Positions 7,349 through 12,799 of a DNA stretch of 12,799 nucleotides are shown piece by piece. This stretch comes from Geobacter sp. UBA4074 (lineage in GTDB: Bacteria > Desulfobacterota > Desulfuromonadia > Geobacterales > Pseudopelobacteraceae), in the NCBI GenBank assembly GCA_002383415.1, contig DFYU01000114.1:4989-17787 (forward strand), written 5' to 3'. How positions within the stretch are numbered: the first letter of the stretch is position 1; each line of letters opens with the position of its first letter. Made by a program: the position numbers and the translations under genes. Under the pieces are notes generated by a model. It was not told the DNA's origin. It did no database searches and saw nothing but the letters and a program-made list of their open reading frames with translations.

Positions 7349-7380
7349 ATAAAAAAAGAGGGGGATGACAGATCCCCCTC
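7349..7380 (-). terminator. Intrinsic terminator/attenuator between gap and pgk
   Basis: On the minus strand GAGGGGGAT (7380-7372) and ATCCCCCTC (7366-7358) form a perfect 9-bp stem around a five-base loop, directly followed by seven Ts, then ATT. It starts about 20 bases after the gap stop codon and ends about 31 bases before the pgk start. It is a textbook intrinsic terminator inside an apparent operon, so it likely sets a higher gap to pgk transcript ratio; it may also protect the 3' end of a monocistronic gap mRNA. Confidence 0.88.
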
Positions 7381-7400
7381 GGCTTACTTAATGCACCTAG

Positions 7401-8405
7401 TTACTTCTTGCTGGCAACCAGTCTCATCAGGTCAACCACCCGGTTCGAAAAACCACACTCATTGTCATACCAGGAGAGTACCTTGACCATGTTGCCATCC
7501 AGTACCTTGGTGCAAGACGCATCGACAATTGATGAATTGGGATTGCCGTTAAAATCGATCGAGACCAGCGGCGCCTCCTCAAAGCCCAGCACCCCCTTCA
7601 AGGCTCCTTTAGCAGCCTTTTTGAGGGCCGCATTGACCTTGTCGACATCGGCCTTTTTCTTGAGTGTTGCCACCAGATCCACCACCGAGACGTTGGGGGT
7701 AGGCACACGAATGGCCATGCCGTCCAGCTTGCCCTTCAGTTCGGGCAACACCAGGGCCACTGCCTTGGCAGCACCGGTGGTGGTGGGAATCATGGACAAT
7801 GCGCCTGCACGGGCGCGACGCAGATCCTTGTGGGGCAGATCAAGAATGCGCTGGTCGTTGGTGTAGGAGTGTACGGTTGTGATCAAACCCTTCTCAATCC
7901 CAAAAGTTTCATGCAGCACCTTGGCCACTGGTGCCAAACAGTTAGTGGTGCAGGAGGCATTGGAAATGATATGGTGCTTCTTGGGATCATACAGCTGGTG
8001 GTTGACCCCCATAACAATCGTGATGTCCTCGTTAGTGGCAGGGGCAGAGATAATGACCTTCTTGGCCCCAGCCTTCAGATGCAGTTCCGCCTTGGCCCGG
8101 TCGGTAAACAGACCGGTCGATTCAAGGACCAGATCGACCTTTTCCTTTTTCCAAGGCAACTCCTCAGGATTTTTTATAGCCAGTATCTGAATTGCCTTGC
8201 CGTTGATGATCAGCTTTGAATCGGCAGCCTCTACCTTTCCAGGAAAAATACCATGCACTGAGTCGTATTTGAACAGATGGGCCAAGGTCTTTGCATCAGT
8301 CAGATCGTTGATGGCAACGCACTCGATCTCCTTGTCCTTGCAAATGGACCGCAGCACCATTCTGCCGATACGTCCGAAACCGTTAATAGCAATACGCAAT
8401 GCCAT
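7401..8405 (-). CDS. gap: Glyceraldehyde-3-phosphate dehydrogenase, NAD-type
   Basis: Oxidises and phosphorylates glyceraldehyde 3-phosphate to 1,3-bisphosphoglycerate; cytoplasmic tetramer. 334 residues, full length. Rossmann motif INGFGRIGR (7-15); Asp34 in CVAINDLTD, and Leu190-Pro191 in DLPHKD, are marks of NAD preference and so of a glycolytic rather than NADP-type enzyme. Catalytic Cys152 in SNASCTTNC and His179 in TTVHSYTNDQ are intact, as is the C-terminal SWYDNE signature. The ATG at 8405 follows AGGAGG at seven bases. First gene of the gap-pgk-tpiA-secG-tRNA-Leu unit, with a clear promoter and a short leader hairpin upstream. Confidence 0.98.
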   Translation of the reverse strand: MALRIAINGFGRIGRMVLRSICKDKEIECVAINDLTDAKTLAHLFKYDSVHGIFPGKVEAADSKLIINGKAIQILAIKNPEELPWKKEKVDLVLESTGLFTDRAKAELHLKAGAKKVIISAPATNEDITIVMGVNHQLYDPKKHHIISNASCTTNCLAPVAKVLHETFGIEKGLITTVHSYTNDQRILDLPHKDLRRARAGALSMIPTTTGAAKAVALVLPELKGKLDGMAIRVPTPNVSVVDLVATLKKKADVDKVNAALKKAAKGALKGVLGFEEAPLVSIDFNGNPNSSIVDASCTKVLDGNMVKVLSWYDNECGFSNRVVDLMRLVASKK

Positions 8406-8444
8406 ACCCTATCCTCCTGGAAATAAAGTAGTAGAACCCAGCAT

Positions 8445-8460
8445 AGGCCACTAATGGCCT
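8445..8460 (-). promoter_or_regulatory. Leader hairpin of gap mRNA
   Basis: AGGCCA, four-base loop, TGGCCT: a perfect 6-bp stem in the roughly 65-base 5' leader of gap, about 40 bases before the ATG and near the predicted 5' end of the mRNA. It has no T run, so it is not a terminator. A 5' stabilising element is one possibility; no riboswitch class is recognised. Confidence 0.35.
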
Positions 8461-8477
8461 GTTCGTAAGGTGAAAAT

Positions 8478-8505
8478 ATAATAAAGCATAATCATGAATC
8501 GTCAA
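8478..8505 (-). promoter_or_regulatory. Sigma70-type promoter of gap operon
   Basis: TTGACG (8505-8500), 16-base spacer, TATTAT (8483-8478) on the minus strand; each box matches consensus at five of six. The AT-rich sequence around the -10 supports melting. It would start transcription near 8471, giving a leader of about 65 bases before gap. Confidence 0.7.
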
Positions 8506-8563
8506 CCGTAAAGTATCCATAAAAGCCGTATTCACGGGGTCGACATCGGTTTTCACCGTTTCA

Positions 8564-8585
8564 AATACTATGAATACATGGTATT
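8564..8585. promoter_or_regulatory. Imperfect palindrome before the kinase gene
   Basis: AATACTATG and CATGGTATT flank AATA: 9-bp arms with one mismatch (a G-U pair in RNA), ending 15 bases before the kinase start. It could be an operator or an mRNA hairpin near the weak ribosome site. The 195-base divergent interval (8406-8600) otherwise holds the gap promoter; no convincing kinase promoter was found. Confidence 0.35.
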
Positions 8586-8600
8586 AGTGGACGCATTCTG

Positions 8601-10673
8601 ATGATGGCGGGATTCGTGCGCAATTCACTTGAACACAGGATTATACTTTTTGCCTTCATTATTCTCTCGCTGACCACCCTGGCCACGGCAGGGGTTAATA
8701 TTGCCGGCTTCCGTCAAGACTACATTCAAGCCCAGATTCTCCGTTCGCAGAGCATCGGGCTAGCCATGAAGTCAGCTGTTGAAAAAGTGCTCAGCCTGGG
8801 GCTGCGCTTGCACGACATCCCTGGACTGGACGAGAAATGCCGCGATGTTGTCGTATCTAACCCTGATATTACCTATGCCGTGGTCACCTCACAAGAAGGC
8901 CATGTGCTGCACAGCAGTGACCCTATCTTTAAAAACGTTCATATCGGCACTAATCCCCACGGACACGGCAACCGTACGACGCTACTGACACTCGGCCCAC
9001 GGACGTTTTACAACACAGCTATCGCCCTGCACTCGTACGACGGCTCGGTCACTGGCTATATCCACATCGGACTCCCTTCATCGAGCGTCAGCAGCAAGGT
9101 TTACAGCATGGCGCTCAAATCAGGGGCGGTATTCGTCGTTTTTTTCCTGATCTCGTTTGCCTGTGTCGTCATCTTTGTCAAACGCTACATAAGTGGCCCG
9201 ATCGGAACGCTGCTAGCCGGGGTCAAAACCGTAGCCGAAGGTGACTTCAAACTTTCTCTGCCCGAAATGACAACCCGCGAATTCAAGGAACTAGCCGAAA
9301 AGATTGAGACCATGGCTGCATCGCTCGCCAGTCGTGACGCTGCGCTCCATAACAACTACGAAGAACTGGCAACAACCCACAACCAACTCAGGGACTCATT
9401 CCAAAAACTTGAACAACTCAGTTCGCAGCTTGAAAAATCAGAAGAACTCTACAAGACGCTGTTGGAAGATGCTGGCGACGCAATCATCGTTCTCGACCAA
9501 AATGAGACTGTCGCACTAGCCAACAAAAAGGCTGAAGAACTTTTAGGTTACAGCGCCAACGAGCTGATAGACAAACATATCTCGTCACTACTATTGTCGC
9601 TGCAGGTCGAAAACATCCCTCACATCCTGCAGACCGTCAATACCGCCAAGACCGGCTCCCCGATTGTTGAAGAGTTGACCATGCATACCAAACAACAGGT
9701 CAAGGTAATTGGTCAGATGCAGATCGGCTGCATCAGGGCTGGAGGACAGACACTGCTGCAGGTAATCATCCGCGATGTGACCCGTGAACGCCAGCTGCTC
9801 AACAACCTTGAGACCAGTGCGGCAGAACTGACCCGACTCAACAAGATGAAAGACTCCTTTTTGGGGATGGCATCACATGAACTCAAGACACCGCTGACGG
9901 TCATCATGGGCTACACGGAACTATTGCTTCAAGACATGCACCACGACCTGACCCCTACCGTCTACGAGATGACCCAGCACATATCCACCGCAGCCTTACG
10001 TCTGAACAGCATTATCAGGGATATGGTCGATGTCTCGATGATCGACCGTAAAAAGATCGCTCTCAAGCTGGAGCCGGTCAATATTAACGAATTGATCGAG
10101 CAGGCAACCCAGGAGCAACGCCTCTTTTTTACGATGCGCAAACAGGTGCTCAGTCTGCACCTTGACCCTGAACTACCGGCCATAAGCGGTGACAAAAGCC
10201 GATTGATACAACTACTGGCCAATCTGATCAACAACGCGATAAAATTCACTCCAGATGGCGGTGAGATCAGGATACAAAGCAGCACCCGTGAGATTTTGCA
10301 CAGCAAGCAACCACCCGGACAGGATCAGTCGCCCTCACTGTTGCACATCGGCCGCGAGCCGCACCGCTATGTTGAAATCAGTATTGCCGATACCGGCATC
10401 GGCATTGCCAAGGAAGAACAACTGCACATTTTTGACAAGTTTTACGAGTCAGGCAATATCGAGGAACACAGCTCCGGCAAGGTTGCTTTCAAGTCACGTG
10501 GAGCCGGACTTGGCCTCTCTATCGCCAGAGGGATGGTGGAGATGCACGGCGGGGAAATATGGGTTGAATCCAGCGGATACGATCCGGAACAATGCCCTGG
10601 AGCAACGTTTTTTATCCTGCTGCCCCTTGACCAGTCGAAAGGTAATGGTACGATTGGGTATCAGCAAGACTAA
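8601..10673 (+). CDS. Membrane PAS-domain sensor histidine kinase
   Basis: 690 residues; autophosphorylates on His in response to an unknown signal and should pass phosphate to an unlinked response regulator. Domains in order: membrane segment (about 13-33); periplasmic sensor (about 36-170) of the small CACHE-like kind, suggested by TYAVVTSQEGHVLHSSDP and by GYIHIGLP just before the second membrane segment (about 174-194); HAMP (about 195-248); coiled coil (about 250-283); PAS (about 284-395, DAIIVLDQNETVALANKKAE region); HisKA with His426 in ASHELKTPL; ATPase domain with N box NLINNAIKF (541-549), DTGIG (597-601) and GAGLGLS (634-640). All kinase motifs are intact. There is an extra loop of about 25-30 residues (about 561-590) between the N box and DTGIG. 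The two adjacent ATGs at 8601/8604 have only a weak Shine-Dalgarno. It diverges from gap; no receiver domain or regulator gene lies beside it. The ligand cannot be told from the sequence. Confidence 0.95.
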   Translation: MMAGFVRNSLEHRIILFAFIILSLTTLATAGVNIAGFRQDYIQAQILRSQSIGLAMKSAVEKVLSLGLRLHDIPGLDEKCRDVVVSNPDITYAVVTSQEGHVLHSSDPIFKNVHIGTNPHGHGNRTTLLTLGPRTFYNTAIALHSYDGSVTGYIHIGLPSSSVSSKVYSMALKSGAVFVVFFLISFACVVIFVKRYISGPIGTLLAGVKTVAEGDFKLSLPEMTTREFKELAEKIETMAASLASRDAALHNNYEELATTHNQLRDSFQKLEQLSSQLEKSEELYKTLLEDAGDAIIVLDQNETVALANKKAEELLGYSANELIDKHISSLLLSLQVENIPHILQTVNTAKTGSPIVEELTMHTKQQVKVIGQMQIGCIRAGGQTLLQVIIRDVTRERQLLNNLETSAAELTRLNKMKDSFLGMASHELKTPLTVIMGYTELLLQDMHHDLTPTVYEMTQHISTAALRLNSIIRDMVDVSMIDRKKIALKLEPVNINELIEQATQEQRLFFTMRKQVLSLHLDPELPAISGDKSRLIQLLANLINNAIKFTPDGGEIRIQSSTREILHSKQPPGQDQSPSLLHIGREPHRYVEISIADTGIGIAKEEQLHIFDKFYESGNIEEHSSGKVAFKSRGAGLGLSIARGMVEMHGGEIWVESSGYDPEQCPGATFFILLPLDQSKGNGTIGYQQD

Positions 10674-10717
10674 ACACCACCAGTTCGCAGCATGTACCGA
10701 AAGGAGGCTCGTTTCCC

Positions 10718-11182
10718 ATGGCACTCAAGAAGTCAGTGAAAAAGTCTACTACCAAGGCTGTAGCAAAGAGCAAACCAGCTCAAAAACCAGTGGCAGCAAA
10801 GGCTGCAGCAAAAACTAAGACAATTGCTGCCAAACCTGCTGCAGGTGCGGCCACAAAGAAAACTCCCAAAGCAGCGAAGGTTGCCCAACTTTCAGGCGAA
10901 GAGCTCATGGTTGAAAACCTTTCAACCCTTTCGTCTCTCGTACGAACCATCAGCGAAACCCTTGATGTTCTGGTGCAAAAGGTAGAGAACATGGCCTACC
11001 ACCTGATCGCTACCGAGGAAACGCTGGCTGAAGTGGTAGCCACCACCGGCGTCGACTTGGCGCAGGTAAACAAACGGATCCGGACCAAAATCGCGAAAGG
11101 CACTGATCGGGCAGGCGATCCCAGCCGCGCCATTGATGTAGCTGCCACCATTGCTTCGCCTTTGCCACGTTCACAAAAATAA
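10718..11182 (+). CDS. Histone H1-like Lys/Ala-rich protein with helical C-domain
   Basis: 154 residues. Residues 1-57 are a low-complexity tail of Lys, Ala, Pro and Thr with about 16 lysines and no acidic residue, resembling histone-H1-like C-terminal tails of bacterial nucleoid proteins, but here at the N-terminus. Residues 58-130 are a mixed-charge, probably helical region (EELMVENLSTLSSLVRTI, DVLVQKVENMAYHLIATEET) that could form a coiled coil or oligomerise. The C-terminus is short and polar. AAAGGAGG lies ten bases before the ATG. It starts 44 bases after the kinase on the same strand and is likely co-transcribed. A DNA-compacting or DNA-tethering role is inferred from composition only. 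A phasin-like or membrane-associated protein with an AKP-type tail is the main alternative. I do not recognise a named family for the C-domain. Confidence 0.8.
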   Translation: MALKKSVKKSTTKAVAKSKPAQKPVAAKAAAKTKTIAAKPAAGAATKKTPKAAKVAQLSGEELMVENLSTLSSLVRTISETLDVLVQKVENMAYHLIATEETLAEVVATTGVDLAQVNKRIRTKIAKGTDRAGDPSRAIDVAATIASPLPRSQK

Positions 11183-11202
11183 CAGAACTAAATCTTAAGC
11201 GC

Positions 11203-11243
11203 GACGAGGGGGCATATCCCGTACAGAGGTATGCCCCCTCGTC
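11203..11243. repeat. 14-bp perfect inverted repeat (hairpin)
   Basis: GACGAGGGGGCATA (11203-11216) and TATGCCCCCTCGTC (11230-11243) are exact inverted copies around a 13-base loop, in the 82-base gap between the histone-like gene and the HAD gene. Neither strand has a T run after the stem, so it is not a canonical intrinsic terminator. It ends 21 bases before the HAD start codon. Possible roles are mRNA stabilisation, a T-poor terminator, or a protein site. Confidence 0.85.
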
Positions 11244-11264
11244 TACAAAGGAAACCATTCATCC

Positions 11265-11942
11265 ATGTATCCAGCAGCTGTGATTTTTGACTTTGACGGT
11301 GTTATCGTTGATACAGAGCCCCTCCACTACCAGGCCTTTCAGAAGATACTGACCGCCCGGAGCCTCGGCTACAGCTGGGAAGACTACCTCGCTGTGTATA
11401 TGGGCTTCGATGACCGGGATGCCTTTCGAGAAGCATTTGCGCAGAGAGGCGTCGCACTTTCAGAGGGAGAACTTGAACAACTAATCGCACACAAGGCGGT
11501 CATCTTCCAGGAAGTCATAGCCAGCGGTGTAGCCCCGTACCCCGGCGTCACAGCACTCATCCATAAACTGCACGAACAGGGAACGCCACTTGCAATCTGT
11601 AGCGGGGCGCTACGGAGTGATATTCTGCCGATCATAGATCAGCTCGGCGTCGCCAGCTGCTTCTCGCTGATCATTACCGCTGATGATGTTCCGCACAGCA
11701 AACCTGATCCCACCTGCTATCGCATAGCAGCACAGCAACTGATTGCTGCCTATTCCGATCAACTCAGCCCAGACGCGCACAACATTATCGCCATTGAAGA
11801 TACACCGGCTGGTATCAGCTCGGCAAAAGGCGCCGGGCTCATGGTTGTTGCCGTAAGCAACAGCTATCCCGCTGATCGTCTCCAGCAAGCTGATAGAATT
11901 GTAGCTTCGCTTGAAGAGCTACAAACCGGTCACTGGATCTGA
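11265..11942 (+). CDS. HAD-family hydrolase, beta-phosphoglucomutase-like
   Basis: 225 residues, the usual size for a subfamily IA HAD phosphatase or phosphoglucomutase with an alpha-helical C1 cap. Motif I DFDGVIVDTEP carries nucleophile Asp9 and acid/base Asp11; motif II is Ser113 in ICSGAL; motif III Lys146 in SKPDP; motif IV IEDTPAG with Glu178 and Asp179 for magnesium. The cap (about 16-88) is helical. The substrate cannot be told: DTEPLHYQAF resembles sugar-phosphate mutases and phosphatases of the YcjU/PGMB and Gph/YqaB groups. A weak AAGGA lies about 12 bases before the ATG, which is longer than ideal, and a strong hairpin stands just upstream, so translation or mRNA level may be limited. 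It converges on the Cys-repeat gene with a 22-base gap and no terminator. Confidence 0.93.
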   Translation: MYPAAVIFDFDGVIVDTEPLHYQAFQKILTARSLGYSWEDYLAVYMGFDDRDAFREAFAQRGVALSEGELEQLIAHKAVIFQEVIASGVAPYPGVTALIHKLHEQGTPLAICSGALRSDILPIIDQLGVASCFSLIITADDVPHSKPDPTCYRIAAQQLIAAYSDQLSPDAHNIIAIEDTPAGISSAKGAGLMVVAVSNSYPADRLQQADRIVASLEELQTGHWI

Positions 11943-11964
11943 ATAACCACGTAAAGCATGGCAG

Positions 11965-12684
11965 CTAGGGACGCACACACGCATCCTGTTCACGATCGAA
12001 CAGTTGTCCTGCTGGACAACTTTGTACCGGACGACACTGGTTCATACGCTCGTTCCAGTAGCACCGGGCCACACAGTTGTCATGTTGCCGGTCAAACATC
12101 TGACCAGGCGGACAGGTCCGCACCGGCCTACAGATATTCTGACTCTCATTCCAATAAAAGTTAGGACGGCACTCACAACTGCTGCCATTCCAGATCTGCC
12201 CTCCGGTGCAACGTGCGACACAGGTATCCTGCTCACGATCAAACTCCTGACCAGGTGGACACGTACGTACAGGACGACACTGCTGCTTGCGTTCATTCCA
12301 ATAGTAGTTGGGGCGGCACTCACAACTGTGACCATTCCAGACCTGTCCACCGGTACAAGCTTGGCCAACACAGGTATCCTGTTCTCGATTGAACTGCTGA
12401 CCTGGCGGGCACGTGCGTACAGGTCGACACTGCTGTTTATGATCATTCCAGTAGAAGTTAGGGCGGCACTCACAACTGACACCATTCCACACCTGACCAC
12501 CACGACATTGGGGTGCAGTTGTTGGCATTTTTTCAGACGGCCTGGCCAACGGCTTGCGAGGTTGAAGACCCTGCGCAGACGGCTGTTGCACAGTGATGGG
12601 TAGCTCGCGCTGGGTTTCAATACTGAAGGCTAATCCAGGCAGACTCACAACAAACAAGAAAACAGATGCGAGCACCGATCTCAT
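11965..12684 (-). CDS. Secreted cysteine-rich tandem-repeat protein
   Basis: 239 residues; family not recognised. A signal peptide (MRSVLASVFLFVVSLPGLAFS, here residues 1-21 with an A-F-S cleavage site) is followed by a Pro/Gln/Arg-rich linker (22-59). Then come tandem repeats: units at 60-109, 110-158 and 159-207, and a shortened unit at 208-239. Each full unit has six Cys in the pattern C-x10-C-x1-C-x12-C-x5-C-x12-C, with shared GGQxWNGxSCECRPN, YWN, CRPVRTCPPGQ and DxCV. The last unit lacks the first part. The mature protein has 22 Cys, an even number, as expected for disulfide-bonded modules in the periplasm or outside the cell. The ATG at 12684 follows AGGAGGTG at ideal spacing; an in-frame TTG at 12708 would spoil the signal peptide. 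EGF- or TIL-like folds are conceivable but unproven. Confidence 0.9.
   Translation of the reverse strand: MRSVLASVFLFVVSLPGLAFSIETQRELPITVQQPSAQGLQPRKPLARPSEKMPTTAPQCRGGQVWNGVSCECRPNFYWNDHKQQCRPVRTCPPGQQFNREQDTCVGQACTGGQVWNGHSCECRPNYYWNERKQQCRPVRTCPPGQEFDREQDTCVARCTGGQIWNGSSCECRPNFYWNESQNICRPVRTCPPGQMFDRQHDNCVARCYWNERMNQCRPVQSCPAGQLFDREQDACVRP
11968..12507 (-). repeat. Tandem DNA repeats of about 147-150 bp coding the Cys modules
   Basis: Units at 12507-12358 (150 bp), 12357-12211 (147 bp), 12210-12064 (147 bp) and 12063-11968 (96 bp, shortened). The plus-strand 15-mer CGGCACTCACAACTG is identical in the three full units, at 12464, 12314 and 12167. The units have diverged elsewhere, with many silent changes, so the duplication is not very recent. 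The last unit lacks about 17 codons, including two cysteines. Confidence 0.9.
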
Positions 12685-12688
12685 ATCC

Positions 12689-12696
12689 CACCTCCT
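12689..12696 (-). promoter_or_regulatory. Ribosome binding site of the Cys-repeat gene
   Basis: AGGAGGTG on the minus strand, four bases (six from the AGGAGG core) before the ATG at 12684. It is a near-perfect anti-16S match and decides the start in favour of this ATG over the upstream TTG at 12708. Confidence 0.8.
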
Positions 12697-12726
12697 GACA
12701 ACCCTCAAACTGTAACTGATACATTG

Positions 12727-12754
12727 TTTATAGCACCAGTTATCGTTACGTCAA
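12727..12754 (-). promoter_or_regulatory. Sigma70-type promoter of the Cys-repeat gene
   Basis: TTGACG (12754-12749), 16-base spacer, TATAAA (12732-12727) on the minus strand, about 36 bases before the ribosome-bound start. It has the same -35 box and spacing as the gap promoter. TAACTG and its inverse CAGTTA (12713-12718 and 12737-12742) straddle the -10, which might be a short operator or chance. Confidence 0.6.
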
Positions 12755-12799
12755 CAACCGCAGGTTATGGAACAAAACGCAAACGCCCCGCTTCTCGAA

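Noticed and set aside
11968..12507. Regular ~147-bp repeats as a possible CRISPR or satellite array
   Set aside because: The repeats are continuous coding sequence with no unique spacers; period is 49-50 codons and divergence is largely at third positions.
12042..12620. Overlapping long frames on both strands across the Cys-repeat gene
   Set aside because: They arise because a tandem repeat with period divisible by three keeps other frames open; only the -strand frame has a signal peptide, ribosome site and promoter.
12685..12708. TTG start giving an eight-residue longer Cys-repeat protein
   Set aside because: It would place MRVVRRWD before the signal peptide and ignore the AGGAGGTG just before the ATG at 12684.
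12713..12742. TAACTG/CAGTTA pair straddling the -10 of the Cys-repeat promoter
   Set aside because: Arms of only six bases 18 apart in AT-rich DNA could be chance; noted with the promoter but not claimed as an operator.

Overview
The window looks like chromosomal DNA from a Gram-negative bacterium, most likely a deltaproteobacterium of the Geobacter/Trichlorobacter/Pelobacter group. This rests on the character of the proteins, a moderately high GC content judged by eye, and the gap-pgk-tpiA-secG gene order; it is inference, not a database match. No insertion sequence, integrase, prophage gene, CRISPR array or rRNA was seen, and no stretch longer than 300 bases lacks a gene.

Layout. (1) Positions 1-4054, minus strand: lepA (EF4), lepB (signal peptidase I) and aspS (aspartyl-tRNA synthetase, 3' end beyond the window edge) form a tight translation/export operon, with a candidate promoter before lepA. 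(2) Positions 4213-4760, minus strand: a lone predicted ribbon-helix-helix DNA-binding protein with a perfect inverted repeat in its leader, fenced off by a strong terminator on its upstream side. (3) Positions 4771-8505, minus strand: a glycolytic/export/tRNA operon, gap-pgk-tpiA-secG-tRNA-Leu(GAG). It has a clear sigma70-type promoter, a perfect terminator hairpin between gap and pgk, and a closing terminator after the tRNA. (4) Positions 8601-11942, plus strand, divergent from gap: a membrane PAS-containing sensor histidine kinase with no adjacent response regulator, a small histone-H1-like protein with a Lys/Ala/Pro tail, a 14-bp perfect hairpin, and a HAD-family phosphatase/mutase. (5) Positions 11965-12684, minus strand, convergent with the HAD gene: a secreted cysteine-rich protein built from three full and one shortened copy of a ~49-residue six-cysteine repeat, with its own promoter.

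How it fits together. Regions 1 and 3 are housekeeping: protein synthesis, protein export and central carbon metabolism. The internal terminator should make gap mRNA more abundant than the pgk-tpiA-secG-tRNA portion. AspRS carries sequence marks of the non-discriminating type, which would imply Asn-tRNA is made through the amidotransferase route. Regions 2, 4 and 5 are the less ordinary parts: an orphan kinase next to a nucleoid-type protein, a possible autoregulated RHH gene, and an undescribed-looking Cys-repeat secreted protein. None of these amounts to proof of a new system; the best leads are listed as findings.
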